Positions 36,279 through 49,669 of a DNA stretch of 64,000 bases are shown in pieces (position 1 is the stretch's first letter; each line of letters starts with the position of its first letter). The translations under genes and the position numbers were made by a program. The stretch comes from Neelides folsomi (Eukaryota > Arthropoda > Collembola > Neelipleona > Neelidae). The stretch is from NCBI GenBank assembly GCA_034687125.1, contig JAQGBZ010000301.1:1-64000 (forward strand). The letters are read 5' to 3'. The notes below the pieces were generated by a model, which saw nothing but the letters and a program-made list of their open reading frames with translations, searched no databases and was not told the DNA's origin.

Positions 36279-36614
36279 ATGTGTTTAATGATGAATATCA
36301 GCATCAGTTCCGTGGACGAAGTGGGAGTATCCCCGGTTCAAGTGTACGTTCACGATGCATCGCCGCCTGTGCGGGCCGCCGATCTTACAATGCACCTCTT
36401 GGCCGTTCCTTCACAATATGAAGAGGAAAGTCGGCAGGATCAAAAGTTAAGACGATTTTCCTGTAACACTCCCTCAAGAAAGGGGAGCAGCTCGGGAGGA
36501 AACACACCAAACCTCAGAAGACGATCTTCACTCGCGGCTGTCAAATGGTCCGCCATTGCTCGCCGGTTCTCCATGGGCCGACACTCAGAAGAACTTCCAG
36601 AAGACCCCGCCAAG
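36279..36614 (+). CDS. alternative first coding exon, probably of RGS7BP
   Basis: The exon runs 36220-36614, with an acceptor at 36218-36219 and donor AAG/GTATGC. An in-frame TGA at 36261 precedes the ATG at 36279. It codes 112 residues ending in phase 0: an acidic start, then a basic, Ser-rich stretch (FSCNTPSRKGSSSGGNTP, RRRSSLAAVKWSAIARRFS) containing an RRSS site of the kind PKA phosphorylates. No in-phase partner was seen before 42 kb. It joins in phase to the R7BP core exon at 43784, as does the short exon at 42143-42226. It may therefore give a 315-residue isoform, or belong to a gene whose other exons I missed. Confidence 0.5.
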
Positions 36615-39600
36615 GTATGCAATTTATCTCTTCCATAACTCTCGGAAGCAAATGGAGTAAGTGGCCCAGGAGTCAGTAAATAATACACTTTTAAGCTTCG
36701 GATTTCGTACCATTTTTATATTAAGTACGAGCTCGTATATAGGAGCTATTACATGGGAATGGACATAAGAATTGTGAGAAAAGTTGCGGTCGGATGAGCC
36801 GATGAGAAATGGAGTTGGACCACGGAAAGAATCCGTTCAGCTTGAGGCCTCCCGCCTTTTCAATCTCAGGTCCATTAGAACTGAACTCACAGGAGAGAGG
36901 TTTAAATAGGAGCTCGAGGGCAACTCAAGGGACATGGACCCATTGGAATCAATTGTCATAGAAGAAAATCAATTCCACTCGTCTCGGGAGAATTCCGAAA
37001 GAGACAATTTAAAGGGAACGTCGAGTGACAATCTCGTTACTTTTCCCTTGTCTATAAATACAAACCTACAAATTTTCCTTAAATCTCTCTCTCCTGCATT
37101 TTCCCCATTTATTTTTCCCATCATATTCGCATTCTTGGGATACCATTGGAATATTATATCTTTTACAGTTGGACATGATTTAGCCTTCCCAAGGTTGGAT
37201 TTCCGTTGCATTCACACAAATCTTATCTTATTCTCACATGATCCAACGTGTGCATATAAATAGGAAAATTTATCCTAATCTAAAAAGTAAATAAGACAAA
37301 AATAATAATGGAAAATCTTCCTTCTTTAAAATCTTCTTTGGTATAAGGTAATAGGGTAGATCGTAAAAGGTTTGATGTATCTGGTAAATCATAAAAATCA
37401 TAAAACGCATATGTTATGTCATATAAAAATAAATATATTTTAAGGATTGTATCTCATATTTGCTTTCGTATCATTGTATCGTAACTGTACATGGAAAATA
37501 CATAGAAAGAGAATCCAATAGAAAAATTCATAATCGAATATGCAATGAGATTTAAATTTAAAGAGTTTTTTTTCTTTTTCAATATCTTGGAAGCTTTTAA
37601 GACATCCCAAATTGGAACAAATCCTTATATATAGCTCCTATTTGCCATTCACATTACCATTTAAAAGATATATTTGTACACAGAAATACCATTTACCTAT
37701 ATCTGCTATACATTACAATACGGACAGATATCACTGATATTGTATATGTATGCATGTGTACTGATGTAAAATTATATTAAATAATATAAATATGTTATTG
37801 TATGTACAATACTTTCATGTATTCTGTAATAAAGTAAAGTAAATATGTGCTTATTTACAACGTGTATTTATGTATTTGTATAGGTGTTTTCATATTACAT
37901 AAATATAAAATTGATACCCTATATATGGAATGTATTTGAATGTCTGCCGAGATACTACCTAAATATGTACATAGTTTTAAATGAAGGGTTTTGTGTCTGA
38001 AAGGATTTGGAATGAGAAGAGTTTGGACAATGGAGCAATGTTTCAGAGTGGCACAATGGGGAGAGATAAGATAGAAGTGGAAATGCATGTGTTAGAGGAA
38101 GTTTGAGGGAGAATCTCGAACTGCATCCGCTCGGGATCTCATCGTGACTGAATAATCCAAATGGATATAAATATAAAGGAGAGTCTGTGGATATGTACGG
38201 GTCATTCATTCTGATGATGATCCGAGAAGAAAAATAAACTTTGCGGTTCTATGAGCTTGATTCATGAGGGAAGGTCTTAAGAAAATGTCAAGTGAACCAT
38301 GCGCCTGGATGGGACAAACGACGACCTCTCCATTGACCGAGAAAGGTGGGAAAGAAGGGAAAGGGCAAGAGATCGACCCAAATCCTCCACCACGAGGTTC
38401 CTTCACTCATTAAAGCTGAGTCAAACGGCCGCCCTTCTCGTGTTTTCCCTCTGGAGAGGGTTTGGGGTCTCATTTGAGCCTGAGTGAGTTTGGATCGGAG
38501 CATCTGCGGCTTCTCTCAATTCATCTCTCACCTACGACCTCCAATGGGGGAACAGATTTCCAAAGGATTATTAATGGAAGAGATGATTCTTTCTCATGCC
38601 AAAATTACTTTTGAAAAATGAGGAAGCTTAATCCGATTGAGACGCCTCCCCGCCTGAGTTTATTGATTCTTCAAACAAACCACAGTTATCCATTTGCAAA
38701 GTTATTCAGTCACTCATAATATAAATTATTTATTTTATATTGCTTTTATTAAAATAATAAATATCAGATTCGAGAACATTCATGTTATAAAGAGTATAAT
38801 TTAATACTTGAAAAAATTAATGCATTTAGGCTTTGATTTTTAAACCAAATTAATTTTATTGGATGTGAATTAAAGAATCATTATAGAACTTTGTTCAATT
38901 TATCACGCAAAAAGGATTTTTTGGTTCATTTAGGTTAAAAATATTATAAAGTCATTAAATCTCGTTGATCGTTGAGTAGAATTTGAATTGATGAGGTTGG
39001 AGGGAGGATGATTGATGGTTAACTTTGTTGACTTTTTAACTTTCTTATAAAAGGGAGGGTTGGAGGACGTTTTCTCCGAAACGAGGTTTAAAGAGTGAAG
39101 TTAACTTCTTAATCGATTCTGTCCTGAGATGGAGGGACAACATTTACATTTTGATCCAATAATGCCAAGAGAATGAAATTGCAGCGGCTCTTAAAACCTC
39201 GCACAGATTTTCCACAATTTTCATTTCCTCCACCTCTCCCATTCATGAGGAAATTAACGATCCGTTCTCACTTTCTGCCCAGACACGGACTTGCCGACTA
39301 GAGCGAAGAATATGTCAACCAAGTTGTTGAAAACAGAAAACTCCGCCCTTTAAATTACCCGGGTTGATCATAAATTCCTTACACATAACCCTTATAACTA
39401 ATCCACCCAACCGCACTTAATCCCACTACGAAACATTACACTTTCGCTCCATCTGCATAATATCATAATACACATACGCTCAAATTACATATCATTACAC
39501 CGAATCGTTACAAATTGTCTTAAACACCATATGCAAATACTCAAATATACTTAAGCTTCACCATATACCATACATTACACACATTACATTACATACATAA

Positions 39601-42142
39601 ATGAATTTGAAATGTATAGTACTACAGATACTTATATTGAGCCTACATAAAGTATTTATATTTATCTTTCACCAAATAATAAAATTATCCATTGGGTGCA
39701 TTGCACATCATGTTTCTAAATATTAGTAAAGCTTGGTTTATATTTTTTATCCATTTAACGTGAATGTTCTTATGTTGTTACGAATTATACTGCAAGGAAT
39801 ATCTTAAAATAATAGTGAAATTGAACAGCTTACATTTATTCCTTGCAATTTGGTAAAGCTTTTACAACATAGTGTGAAGCCATGTATGAAATGTAGTTAG
39901 TAGTTTAATGTGAAGTACATAATAGTTACACACAACTATGTACATACTTTTAGCTATATCTTAGAACCACATCCCTCCTATCGTATAAAAAGAGATAAAA
40001 TTGAGTATACACAAACAATTTGCCATTCAGGCCAACGAGGTTTACCGGTATATGTATTTATGTACTTAAACTTGTGTAATGTTCGAGTGTTGTGCACACA
40101 CACAAGAAGCCCCCAACTCCACACGAGCCCCAAATGCGTCCAAAAGTAAATGCGTCCAAAGTGGAAGTTCCACATTTTTCCTTCTGGGAAGATTCGGAGA
40201 TTTGGGCTTAAAGCCCAGTTTATGGAATATGGAAGAGATACATGAAAAGAGATATCATTGCATATATGGATTTTTTCACCTTCTTTCCCTCTGTGATTGG
40301 GAAGAGTCCTCGACGGGATTGGGTGTGTGAAGGGGAATAAATTGAGGATGGAGTGGGGATGGAATTCGGGACATTTTTATGCGGCTCAAGAGAAAATCTC
40401 TTGAATCCCCGCCTGGGAAATTTATGAATTCGGCCCTTGGTTCGAAGCGACCTCCAAACTCCCGGGTTTTAAACAGATACTTTCCCCGGAACTTGGTAAG
40501 GGGGCTCTTCCATCACACGTTCCTTTTTCTTCAAACGCTTTCTTTCCGGTCATAGTCAAAGTCAATGTATGAACATTCTTTTCAAGAAATTCCTCAAATA
40601 CAAATCCCATTCCTTTTATACATTTTAAATATTTATAATAAATATTTTCTACATCGAGATTCAAGCATAAGTAAATATTTTTAAAATGAAAAGGTTAGTT
40701 ATTTTATAAAAGTTTCATATTTATAATGTCAAAATGTCCTGTTTATTTCAATAGAGCTTAAATTATTAAGTTCATTCAATTTATTCATGTCTGGGCTTCA
40801 AAAAAGCTTCAAAAACATTCATAGAATTCAAAAGTATTGAAAGTATTTATTAGAACTCAGAAATATAAAGAACTCAATGCCAGAAAGAACTTCATTTTCC
40901 TATTACTTATTTAACTAACCATTTACTTCCAGTTTGAAAAAGGGAGAAATTGAATAGAAGGGTTTAAAAGAAATAAATGAAGCTCATCATCATAAATTAT
41001 CCTTCACAAGTGAGAGGAAAGAGAAATTAAATTGGGCGAATAATTTCCATAATTTTCTTGTTAGGATGAATTATTGGCTTTCTCGAGTGGAGTTAAACAA
41101 AAAGTCAAATATATCTATTTATTTAATAGCTTCTTCAATCATTAGCAGTTTATATCTATTTTAATGGCCCTTTGTTCGTTTAATTCAGAAGCGTGGGATT
41201 TGAATTGTGTTCGATTGAATGAAACTTTCATATTTACTTCAATTATTAAAAGAGAGTTTTGAAGGACGCCATTAGAAAGCCCACAGCTGGGAGAGTAATT
41301 TGTAAGAGAAAACAATTACTCTCACGACCTGTTACTCCATTAGCGAATTTAGGATTCCTTAAATGCAAAACTCATTTTCGATGATTGATATCCTCACTTA
41401 CAATTTATACATTTTCTCCAACAAATCCATTTTTTAATATTAAAATTATACATTAAGGCTCAAGTTTAATAATTAGAAAAAAACCCCAAAGCATGAAATA
41501 ATCTATCCACATAATTCTGTATTAAATATCATCGTCATTCATCATATGGTATATCCTACATAAATATGTACAGATACTCATGCTAACACATGTATTTAAT
41601 TACTGATAGACACTTATGGTACCTTACATAAAATGTACATACATATAGCTATACTTCTAAAAATATTTCATGGGTAGCATGATGGCACGTCTGACGGTTT
41701 CATTCTAACATGTGGGAAAAAGGGTTCTTTGTATTATTAAGCCATCAAAGTTCCGTTCCATTACCTCGACGTCTCACTGGGAGAGAGAGGAGTTTAATAT
41801 AAAAAAGAAAGTGATTAGTCGGTGTTGGTCACCGTGTTGACGAAGTCTCACGTCGGTTTCTTTTCAGTCTGATTAATGAAAAAGGGCGGTGAACATGAGG
41901 AACGGAGTTCATTGCGTCCTCAGGCATCGACCTGCTCACATCACCTCTCCGGTTCCTCTCACAAGTTCCTATACAAGATACAATGTATCGTTCTTCTTCA
42001 CATCTTTCCAACTTCTTCGAACCAATCTCAGTTAATTGTTAACTCCAAAGTTCAGGGTTCATTTTTGAATTTTGACCAAATAGTGAAAAAATCAGGAAAT
42101 GTTAATGGAGTGAAGAGATTGGATAGTGGTGGAGTTTGAGTG
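36615..42142 (+). other. long intron or spacer upstream of the RGS7BP core
   Basis: 5.5 kb with no recognised exons. It contains stretches of TATGTATA-type low complexity and an imperfect foldback at 39771-39871. The 300 bp before 42143 are less AT-rich and may be the promoter of the shorter RGS7BP form. Confidence 0.45.
39771..39871. repeat. imperfect foldback
   Basis: Nested stems TATGTTGT (39771-39778) with ACAACATA (39864-39871), and TGCAAGGAAT (39791-39800) with ATTCCTTGCA (39838-39847). This is probably a decayed foldback element. Confidence 0.45.
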
Positions 42143-45100
42143 ATGATGTCCGGATATGATGGATTCGATTTTGTGAGTTCTCCAATGGCATCCCAACCGC
42201 GGTCCTCACAGTCAACGCGTAACGTGGTAAGGGCCCTTCATTATGTCAACTTCATTATGCGGGAAGGGCATTGTCGGAGAAGAGTGTTTGAAGCTCTTCA
42301 ATATTTCAACATCTCCATTTGAATTTAGTTGTGCGAGAACCTTTGGAATTATTTACATGGGGAACGTCGGTTCTTGTATGAATCTCCAAGAATTAACCCT
42401 TGAATAATTGAGAAGCGAACAAAACTCCCTCATCGACTTTTTACCTATTTGAAAGGGAGAGAGGGAGAAAGTTAATCCTTCATTTGCTTCCTAATCACTC
42501 TCTCCATCTCGACTTTGTTAAACATTCTCCTCTCGGACACTTTTTAAACCCAATCATAAATCATTCCTAACATTCACTCTCTATTCCACTCAATATTCTT
42601 AATACAAACTCCATAATGAAAGGGATATCTGTTCAACCTCAATGTCAATTTAATATAAATTATATTAAAGTTTACGACATTACACACTATAATATGGGTA
42701 TAAATGATCCAATTCTTCACATTATTCACTTGAACATAAGTACATACAAACTCAATGAAATGTCATTAATAAAATAATTGAACTTATATATTTATATTAC
42801 ATATTAAGTATAATACTAGTGCATGATATATTTATCACACACAAAATACGCAATATAAGTTTTTGAATAGAGATATGTATATTCATATAATGGACTTTAA
42901 AAGTTAACTCTGTGAAATGTCATATATTATGTATGGTATTGTCTATTTGAACCGAATGTTACGTATAATTAAATTTTGGTAAAGTCTTGTCTGAATATTC
43001 TTCAATTTCGCAAATACAAGTTGAGCGCATTGGGGAGTGAATGAATTATCGAATCGATTCGGAATGAAAAGTTTCATTTTATTCCTCGGAAAGTTTGTAA
43101 AGTTATAATCAAGTAATTTATAGGGAGGGAGGATTGAAAGAGACGATACGGAAACGCCTTCCTTAACTCCGCAGGACTTCATGAGTCTTGGTCTGGAAGT
43201 AGACAGTCGATGAGTGGGGAAATTTTAAAAGACCCTGATCATGTTTCATCCGATATATTCGTATATGGATATTCCAATGCAATTCCAAGACCAAATTGGC
43301 CCATCTTTCGCATTCTGTTTTAGGTCAATTGGGAGATCCTTTGAGGAAGAATAGGAATCGAACCACTTTGGATCTCCCTATGAATCTTCAACCCCGCGAG
43401 TCATCAAATTTACTCTCAAGGCTCCCATAAATAAATATTTGAGAAACGGGTCGGTCTGCATCCAAATTCCATATAAATATCCAACTCCATTCCACCCACC
43501 AAATGGATGTTCTCTGTTTTACTGCAAATTACAAGTTACCTTTTAAGAGTTCCAAAGTCCCGGTTTGATGTCTCATATGTGTGCTGTGGGTCAACGACAA
43601 GTACATAATGGATGATGGATTATTTTCTTTACTCGCACACGCCATTAGGTCTGAGAATAATAATGCCATTTTTTCATTATTCACCCTCCGAGTTTGAATA
43701 TCCCTTTATGGGGAGGTTGTAAGGCGAAATGAAATGTTAAATTGGTATTGAATAATCCAGTAGGGGATTTGTTTTGTTTCAAGGCTGTGGCGGAAGTGAA
43801 CAACCATGTTGCGATTTTCCGCGATCTCCTCATCCACATCGGACAAACGAGAGATGGGCCGGAAATGCGAGAAAAAATCCGCCGCGGGCGGAGGGTAGCA
43901 ATTGACGCCACGCGTCATGCCGTTCATCTCCTTTTACAACAAATTCGGAGGTTTGGAAAACTTTATACTAATATTTACCTACATACAATATATTGTATAA
44001 TATTTAGGTACATACTAGAGTAGGTATACATATTTCAGTATAGTATATTTATTAAGTTTTATACAGTTTATACCATACAAGGAATATTGAAGTAAATTTC
44101 AATTGTATGGTATTTATATGAAGTAAGTAGGATATACAAAATACGCTTTCATTTATATTAGGTATTCAATATTATACTGGTACTGGTTATGGTTTTGTAT
44201 GGGTTGATTTTAAATTGGTCCATGAAGTAAGTTTAAATAGGGAAATAGCGTTGAATCTCGAGAGGCCTCCGAACGTATTTGAAGAGTTGAATAGAAAGGA
44301 GTTGAAAGAGAAAAGTAATTATATTAGCTACTCCATACCTTCAACGAAACAGAACCGTGGTTGAATTCCCAACTTTTCTCTCCCACACTCTCAGATTACA
44401 ACTTTATAATGCCATTATGAAGGTTGGAGCCTTGGGAACATAACCCACTTACATAAATAAATACATATCTGTACGTATCCATAATGGTTATTTACACTTA
44501 TGTACACACTTATCCATAATAATGCATTACCTGTGTACGTGCCCAGTTTCCTCTTCAAGTACTTTCCATCTCGGCTTTTAATATATTATTGATTCCTTCA
44601 AGATTTATGAACTGATTAACAGCGGAAAAGGCAAAGGCATTATTCTCGCTCTCAAGCCCCAACCACACATAACACAATCATTTCCGCTAGTTTTTAATAT
44701 ACATTTCATACATACAAAGACTCGGGATAATACTTAAATACATTTTGCTCATGTTAAAAACTCTCATATTGATTTCTTCAATTTGAGCACGAAACGTCTA
44801 AATGAACTTTCTTTTGAGATAAAAGTAAAAGGTTTATAAATATGGATTTGGGTATATTATCCAACATAATGTAATACTTATAATATACAAATAATGGGCT
44901 TTCATTTCATTAAAAATAAAATCAATTGATAAAGAGTTCACAATGAGGCGCTAAATGGTCTTTGGATATCTAAATGTCAAAAAAGACTTTGTTTTATTAA
45001 AGAAACAGACATTGAGAAGAAAAGATGTAAAAGATTTGTTTTACAAAAAAAGACGTTTTGTTTCCCAAAAGTTGTGAAATATAAATTAATAGATTGAAAC

Positions 45101-46692
45101 AGAGATGTTTCTTTGTAAAAAGAGTGAGGTGTCATCCGCAAGTGGTTTATTTAATAAAAGTTGAATAATGAATTCAGTGAGACGTGCGAGTCGGAAGGAA
45201 TCCCGCTCGACTTTTCTCCCCAACTCGTCCTCCTCTTTTTCTGTACCCAGCTGCTCCTGAGGGAACTCCGAAAGTGCCATCGTCTTGTCGACACTCTCCC
45301 ACTAGACATGTCGAGCTATTACGGTAAGACATTTAAATCTAGTCTATCTATCTATCTAGTCTATCTATCATAAATATGTAAATTATAGTATACAATTGTA
45401 TAATACAAATACAATTTGTATTTGTATTAGGATGCATAAATTGAGTGTAAATCCAAATAACTACAGGCTTCTACTCTGTATCTTACATTTACATTTAGTG
45501 TATTAATTAAATTTAAATTATCCACTTCTGCTCTTTGTGTCAAACTGTCAAGAATAAACATATCATTTGTAGTTTATTAGCCATGTTTGGATTACACCAG
45601 GGAGGGAATTAAATTTCTGGTTGAGTAATAATCGCGTAAAGGGGAAATGAGAAACACTGAGGGTTTTAGGAGTTTCCATTGAGGACGAACCTCTCAGCTC
45701 AACCCAACTCATGAATTATGGATTGGGATGACAAAGGGATTTTTTCCTTCTTCAACTTTATTGAAAAAGGATTTGGCAAGACATTACGACCACCTTTGAG
45801 CCGCTAATGGGAAGTTATATGAAGTGTTTTCTCCAAGGATTTCCTTAATAATTCTCCACCATTAGATTCCTCTCACTCCCTTTCTCACTCAATTAACGTC
45901 CAATTATTTCCAATGGCCCGAGATGAAAGGAAAAGTTCATTTACGTTCAATTAACGAATGTTTCACTCCTTTGAACAAACTCTTTCCCATTATTCATTTA
46001 ATGAGGAGAAAAATGTGGAACGATTTATTTTATTTAATTCAATCATGCCGGTTTTAGCACACGGAATGATCCATCATTTCCTAAAAACTTCCCTTGTACA
46101 TATTACATAAAATACAAAAAACAAAGTTATGGTATATGATACTTAAGTATTTATATTATATTTTTGTAATAATATATTTAATATGGTAGGTTTTATTTTT
46201 GGTATATGGACATAAACGGACATAAATAAGTTTTTGGCATTGTTACATCAGTTTTGAGAAAGTTTTGAGATTTTGTGGTTGAAAATATTTTTTGTGAATT
46301 CTGTTCTTGTTTTATAAGTTGAATTGCTTTCCGCCCCTTGAAACTTTCTTGGGAGTTTTGATGGAATGAATGGAATGTTTCTTTTATTTGTAGCGGATCA
46401 GCGTCCAGGCCCTTCCAACATCGGAGGAGTCCTTTCCCAAATTATTTTGTGCAAGCAGCTGAATCCAGACTTCAACGCAGAAGAACTCTGCTCCATTGAG
46501 AAAGACACGAACGACATTTGCAGCCTCCTGGACGAAATGCAGGAATTCATGCCCAAGGAGAATAACCAGGCCCTCGCACTCGCAGGCGAAGACGTTTTCT
46601 CTAAATGGGCCAGACGGAGAAGGAAAAAGTCAATGTACCGCTCATTCGGATCACTCTGCTGTGTTTCAAAATCAGGGAGATTTACACTTTAA
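42143..46692 (+). CDS. RGS7BP: RGS7-binding protein (R7BP)
   Basis: Exons 42143-42226, 43784-43950, 45178-45323 and 46394-46692 give 231 residues; an in-frame TGA sits just before the ATG. R7BP binds R7-family RGS/G-beta-5 complexes and carries them to the plasma membrane to speed shut-off of Gi/o signalling. Residues 29-85 form the first helix (AEVNNHVAIFRDLLIHIG, then MREKIRRGRRVAIDATRHA), matching the family's VQEFN-TQVALYRELV helix. Exon 3 gives the second helix (LLLRELRKCHRLVDTL). Exon 4 has the EKDTNDICSLLDEM helix and ends in a polybasic stretch followed by two cysteines (KWARRRRKKSMYRSFGSLCC). This is the known palmitoylation signal that switches R7BP between membrane and nucleus. A longer N-terminus could come from 36279-36614. 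Confidence 0.8.
44071..44112. repeat. hairpin in RGS7BP intron 2
   Basis: TACCATACAA (44071-44080) and its exact reverse complement TTGTATGGTA (44103-44112) enclose a 22-nt loop that contains TTGAAGTAAATTTCAA, itself palindromic. Confidence 0.55.
45341..45371 (+). repeat. (CTAT)n microsatellite
   Basis: Interrupted CTAT repeats starting 17 bp after the splice donor of RGS7BP exon 3. Confidence 0.8.
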
Positions 46693-47547
46693 GTTTTAAA
46701 ATGCAAGCGCTGGGTCGCAAGCATTTATATTTAACATTAACTTTGGAGATTGGATTTATTGGTAAAGATATTTCAAGATCTTATAACTAAACTAAACTTA
46801 TAAATGTTATAAATATAAAACTTAAATATTATTCTTATTTGTTTAGAAACTTATATACCTAATCATAAAAATATGTAATGTATAAGCAGATGGTTATTAA
46901 ATAGCTAGGTCCTAAAAAATCTATACAAATTGGTTCATTATCTTTGAACGTATCGAAGTTATCATTTGATCTAAAGATCAATACAAAGAGAAACTCGTGT
47001 GCTATAAGTATTGCCATTGTAACTAAATATATTTATGTCTAGGTTTAATATCAAGTCTGTTATCAAATACCTGTGAGAATTAAAATATGGCAAAAGTGAG
47101 TAAATATATCAACCTTTTATCAAATTGGCAATATCTCTTATTTATTGTGATGTGCTTATTCTAGGAAATGACTCTGGGGAAGATCCTGTGTTAGATTACG
47201 CACTTACTTTTTTTGTTATATTTTAGCTATTATATTTATGATAGAAAGTGATATTACGTTTATATAAAACATCTCAATTTTGGTCATATTATACATACAT
47301 AAAAGTATTTAAGATATCTTTGTTTCGTGGTTTTGTTAAAAATTTGACTTTGTCCAACGACGCTTACCATTTCAACGAGCAATAAATACAAAAATGATAA
47401 ATTATGATGATGATTATCATTTCCAAACCATTTGTAAAAAAATCATATAGGAACATTAAAATAAACAATTGAGAAATCATTTGACTCCTGACATTCACGG
47501 AGCTCAGACGTGTTTTTTTGTCTGAATCCAAATTTTCTCTTGTCACG
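46693..47547. other. spacer between RGS7BP and the CTPP-repeat gene
   Basis: AT-rich, with tandemly arranged same-strand genes on both sides. No coding signal was seen. Confidence 0.5.
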
Positions 47548-48823
47548 ATGTCCGGACTCGACTTGAGCGAAGAATGCGCAAGTTGTGAGTGAAAATCATT
47601 TTCACTCATTTTCACTCATTTTCTCCCACTTTCTCCCACTTCCCACATTTTTGAATTAATTCGAATTTTTGCACAGTTTTGCCTCAAGAAGAGGAGCGAG
47701 AGCTTACTACTGAGGAAATTCAACTGAAGAATCTCTTGGATATGAGTGAAAACGCCATGCTTTCCCTCAATCCTTCTGAGATTGATGTTGCGGTTAATCG
47801 GCAAGAAATTTGGCCTTTCAGCAATAAGGAGAGCGAGAAGGAAGCCCCTGCTGAGCCCGAACCAAAGAAATCCTCTTTGCCCAAACAAGAAACGTAAGTG
47901 AAAATGAAACCTCATTAAAATAAAATTAATTATTTTAATATCCATATCATTAAATATTTGAATAACTTATTATTCAATATTTAAATAACTATCATTAAAT
48001 AACTCATCATTTAATTAATTACTATATATAACTTTTACTTTTACAACTAAAGGTAAATAATAATTTAATTGATTACAGGATCAAAGAAAAGGTCGAAAAT
48101 GAAACCGAAAAACCTGGGCTCTGTGGTTCTGGTTGTGGAGGAGCAAAGAAGAAGAGTTGCGAAGGCGTTAGCCAGCCGCCACCACCACGGCGAGTTTGCA
48201 CTCCTCCACCTCAAAGAAGGAGGCAACCCGAACGATGTGTAAAGAGACCACCTCCTCGTCAAAGGCAGTGCACCCCTCCCCTAAAGGAACGTTCACCACC
48301 ACCGAAAAGGCAATGTACTCCTCCACAGAAGCCCCGCACACCGCCAGCAAGGAAATGCACACCGCCACAACCGAAGGAAAGACCTCCTCCTCCACCACCA
48401 CCACCACCAAAGGATGATTGTAGTCCTCCACCTCCAAAGAAGGTTTGTGCACCAAAGAAAGGGCGACCCCAAAGGCGGAGGATGCCCCGACGGGAAAGAA
48501 TCTGTGGACCGATGATGCCAAGATTTCCACCACCACCACCTCCACCAATGGACCATTGCGAACCTCGACATCCTCCTCCACATCGTCGTGCACAAAAGAA
48601 GTGCACTCCGCCACCAAAGCGATGGTGCTGCAACCGGGAAGCTCCTTACATACCGCAACCGATTTCGGACACAGAAGATGAGGGATTTTATGAAGGACCA
48701 ACTCGCCATCATTTTGAACCCAAACCACTTCGTTTCATTCGGCAATGGGATTTTCGTCATTCTCGATATGAACCCGATCATCCATACGGGTTCTATGGGC
48801 CAGACCATCCTTGCCATTATTGA
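47548..48823 (+). CDS. unrecognised Cys/Pro-rich protein with CTPP repeats
   Basis: Exons 47548-47584, 47677-47893 and 48079-48823 join in phase to 332 residues. I do not recognise the family. Residues 1-90 are acidic and helical (EEERELTTEEIQLKNLLDM). Residues about 90-250 are a low-complexity Pro/Arg/Lys region. In it, cysteine recurs as CTPP or near variants (VCTPPP, QCTPP twice, KCTPP, KKCTPPP, and DCSPPPP), separated by basic and poly-Pro spacers. The last 50 residues are aromatic and His-rich (GFYEGPTRHHFEP to HPYGFYGPDHPCHY). There is no signal peptide or membrane segment, so it is probably intracellular. Possible roles are a sperm or cuticular structural protein or an SH3/WW ligand; none is shown. 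AATAAA at 49068-49073 could end it. The long minus-strand frames opposite are shadows of its proline codons. Confidence 0.75.
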
Positions 48824-49669
48824 AAGTCGAGACTCGTGACAAGCTCAAAATTATCTTATGTATAAATTCCCGTATTTTTGGATTGTTTTGTATTCTAAAT
48901 TCCCCCAACCATTTTATTCCTGTACCAGTAGAAAAATTACTCGGTTCAATTCGGATTTTTAGTGTAACTTTAACAGAGTAAACAAAAATATAAGAAAAAG
49001 TAAGTGAAAGTATTAAACAGATTAAACAGTCAAGTTAATTATAAACGCCTTTTATTCATTTGATCATAATAAAAATAATAATAAAGGGACTTTTGCATTT
49101 ATTAACATTAACTCTTTAACAATTATTAATACAATGACGATTTAAATCTTGATTAGTTTTAAATTATATTTATTTTAAATTGTAACAATATGATTTATTA
49201 TAATAAAATATTTATTTAATAAATTGCATTTAACAACAAATTATAATTTTATCGCAGCGATTATCGTTTGTTTGAGACTAGACATTTCACAAGAGGTTTT
49301 CATCTTCAGTAGTTTTAAATTATATTAAACATAACGGTACATCATTTGGCCTCCTAGATGCTCTTCATAATATCCGTCGAGAGGAACAATGAATATTTAA
49401 TAATTGGGAATAGCGAGCCGAGCTCTTAATGTTTCAACGTTTCAAGGCCACTCATCAATTCTCGAGAGCTCGAGGGAATGAGGAAAATAATTAATGAATA
49501 ATGAACAAGGAACGGGATTGAAAATTGGAAGTGGATGGGCCAAATAAAGAAGTGAGGAACGAGGGGCTGAAATGTGATTAAGCCCATCTTAATAAATATT
49601 TATCATAATAATAATACTTTTTTTTCCAATTACTCTCTCAAACTTCTTCATCAACTCCCATTCACTTTT
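48824..49669. other. spacer between convergent CTPP-repeat and DNAJB9 genes
   Basis: AT-rich 3' flanks. AATAAA at 49068-49073 (+) and TTTATT at 49051-49056 (a minus-strand AATAAA) are candidate poly(A) signals. Confidence 0.45.

Noticed and set aside
43330-43420. tRNA-like B box (GGTTCGATTCC) on the minus strand near 43354
   Set aside because: The flanking bases do not form a T-arm stem and no A box or acceptor stem could be found at the right distance.
48168-48817. Open frames of 124-186 codons on the minus strand, Val/Gly/Trp-rich
   Set aside because: They are antisense shadows of the CCA/CCT-rich codons of the CTPP-repeat gene, which has consistent splicing and phase on the + strand.
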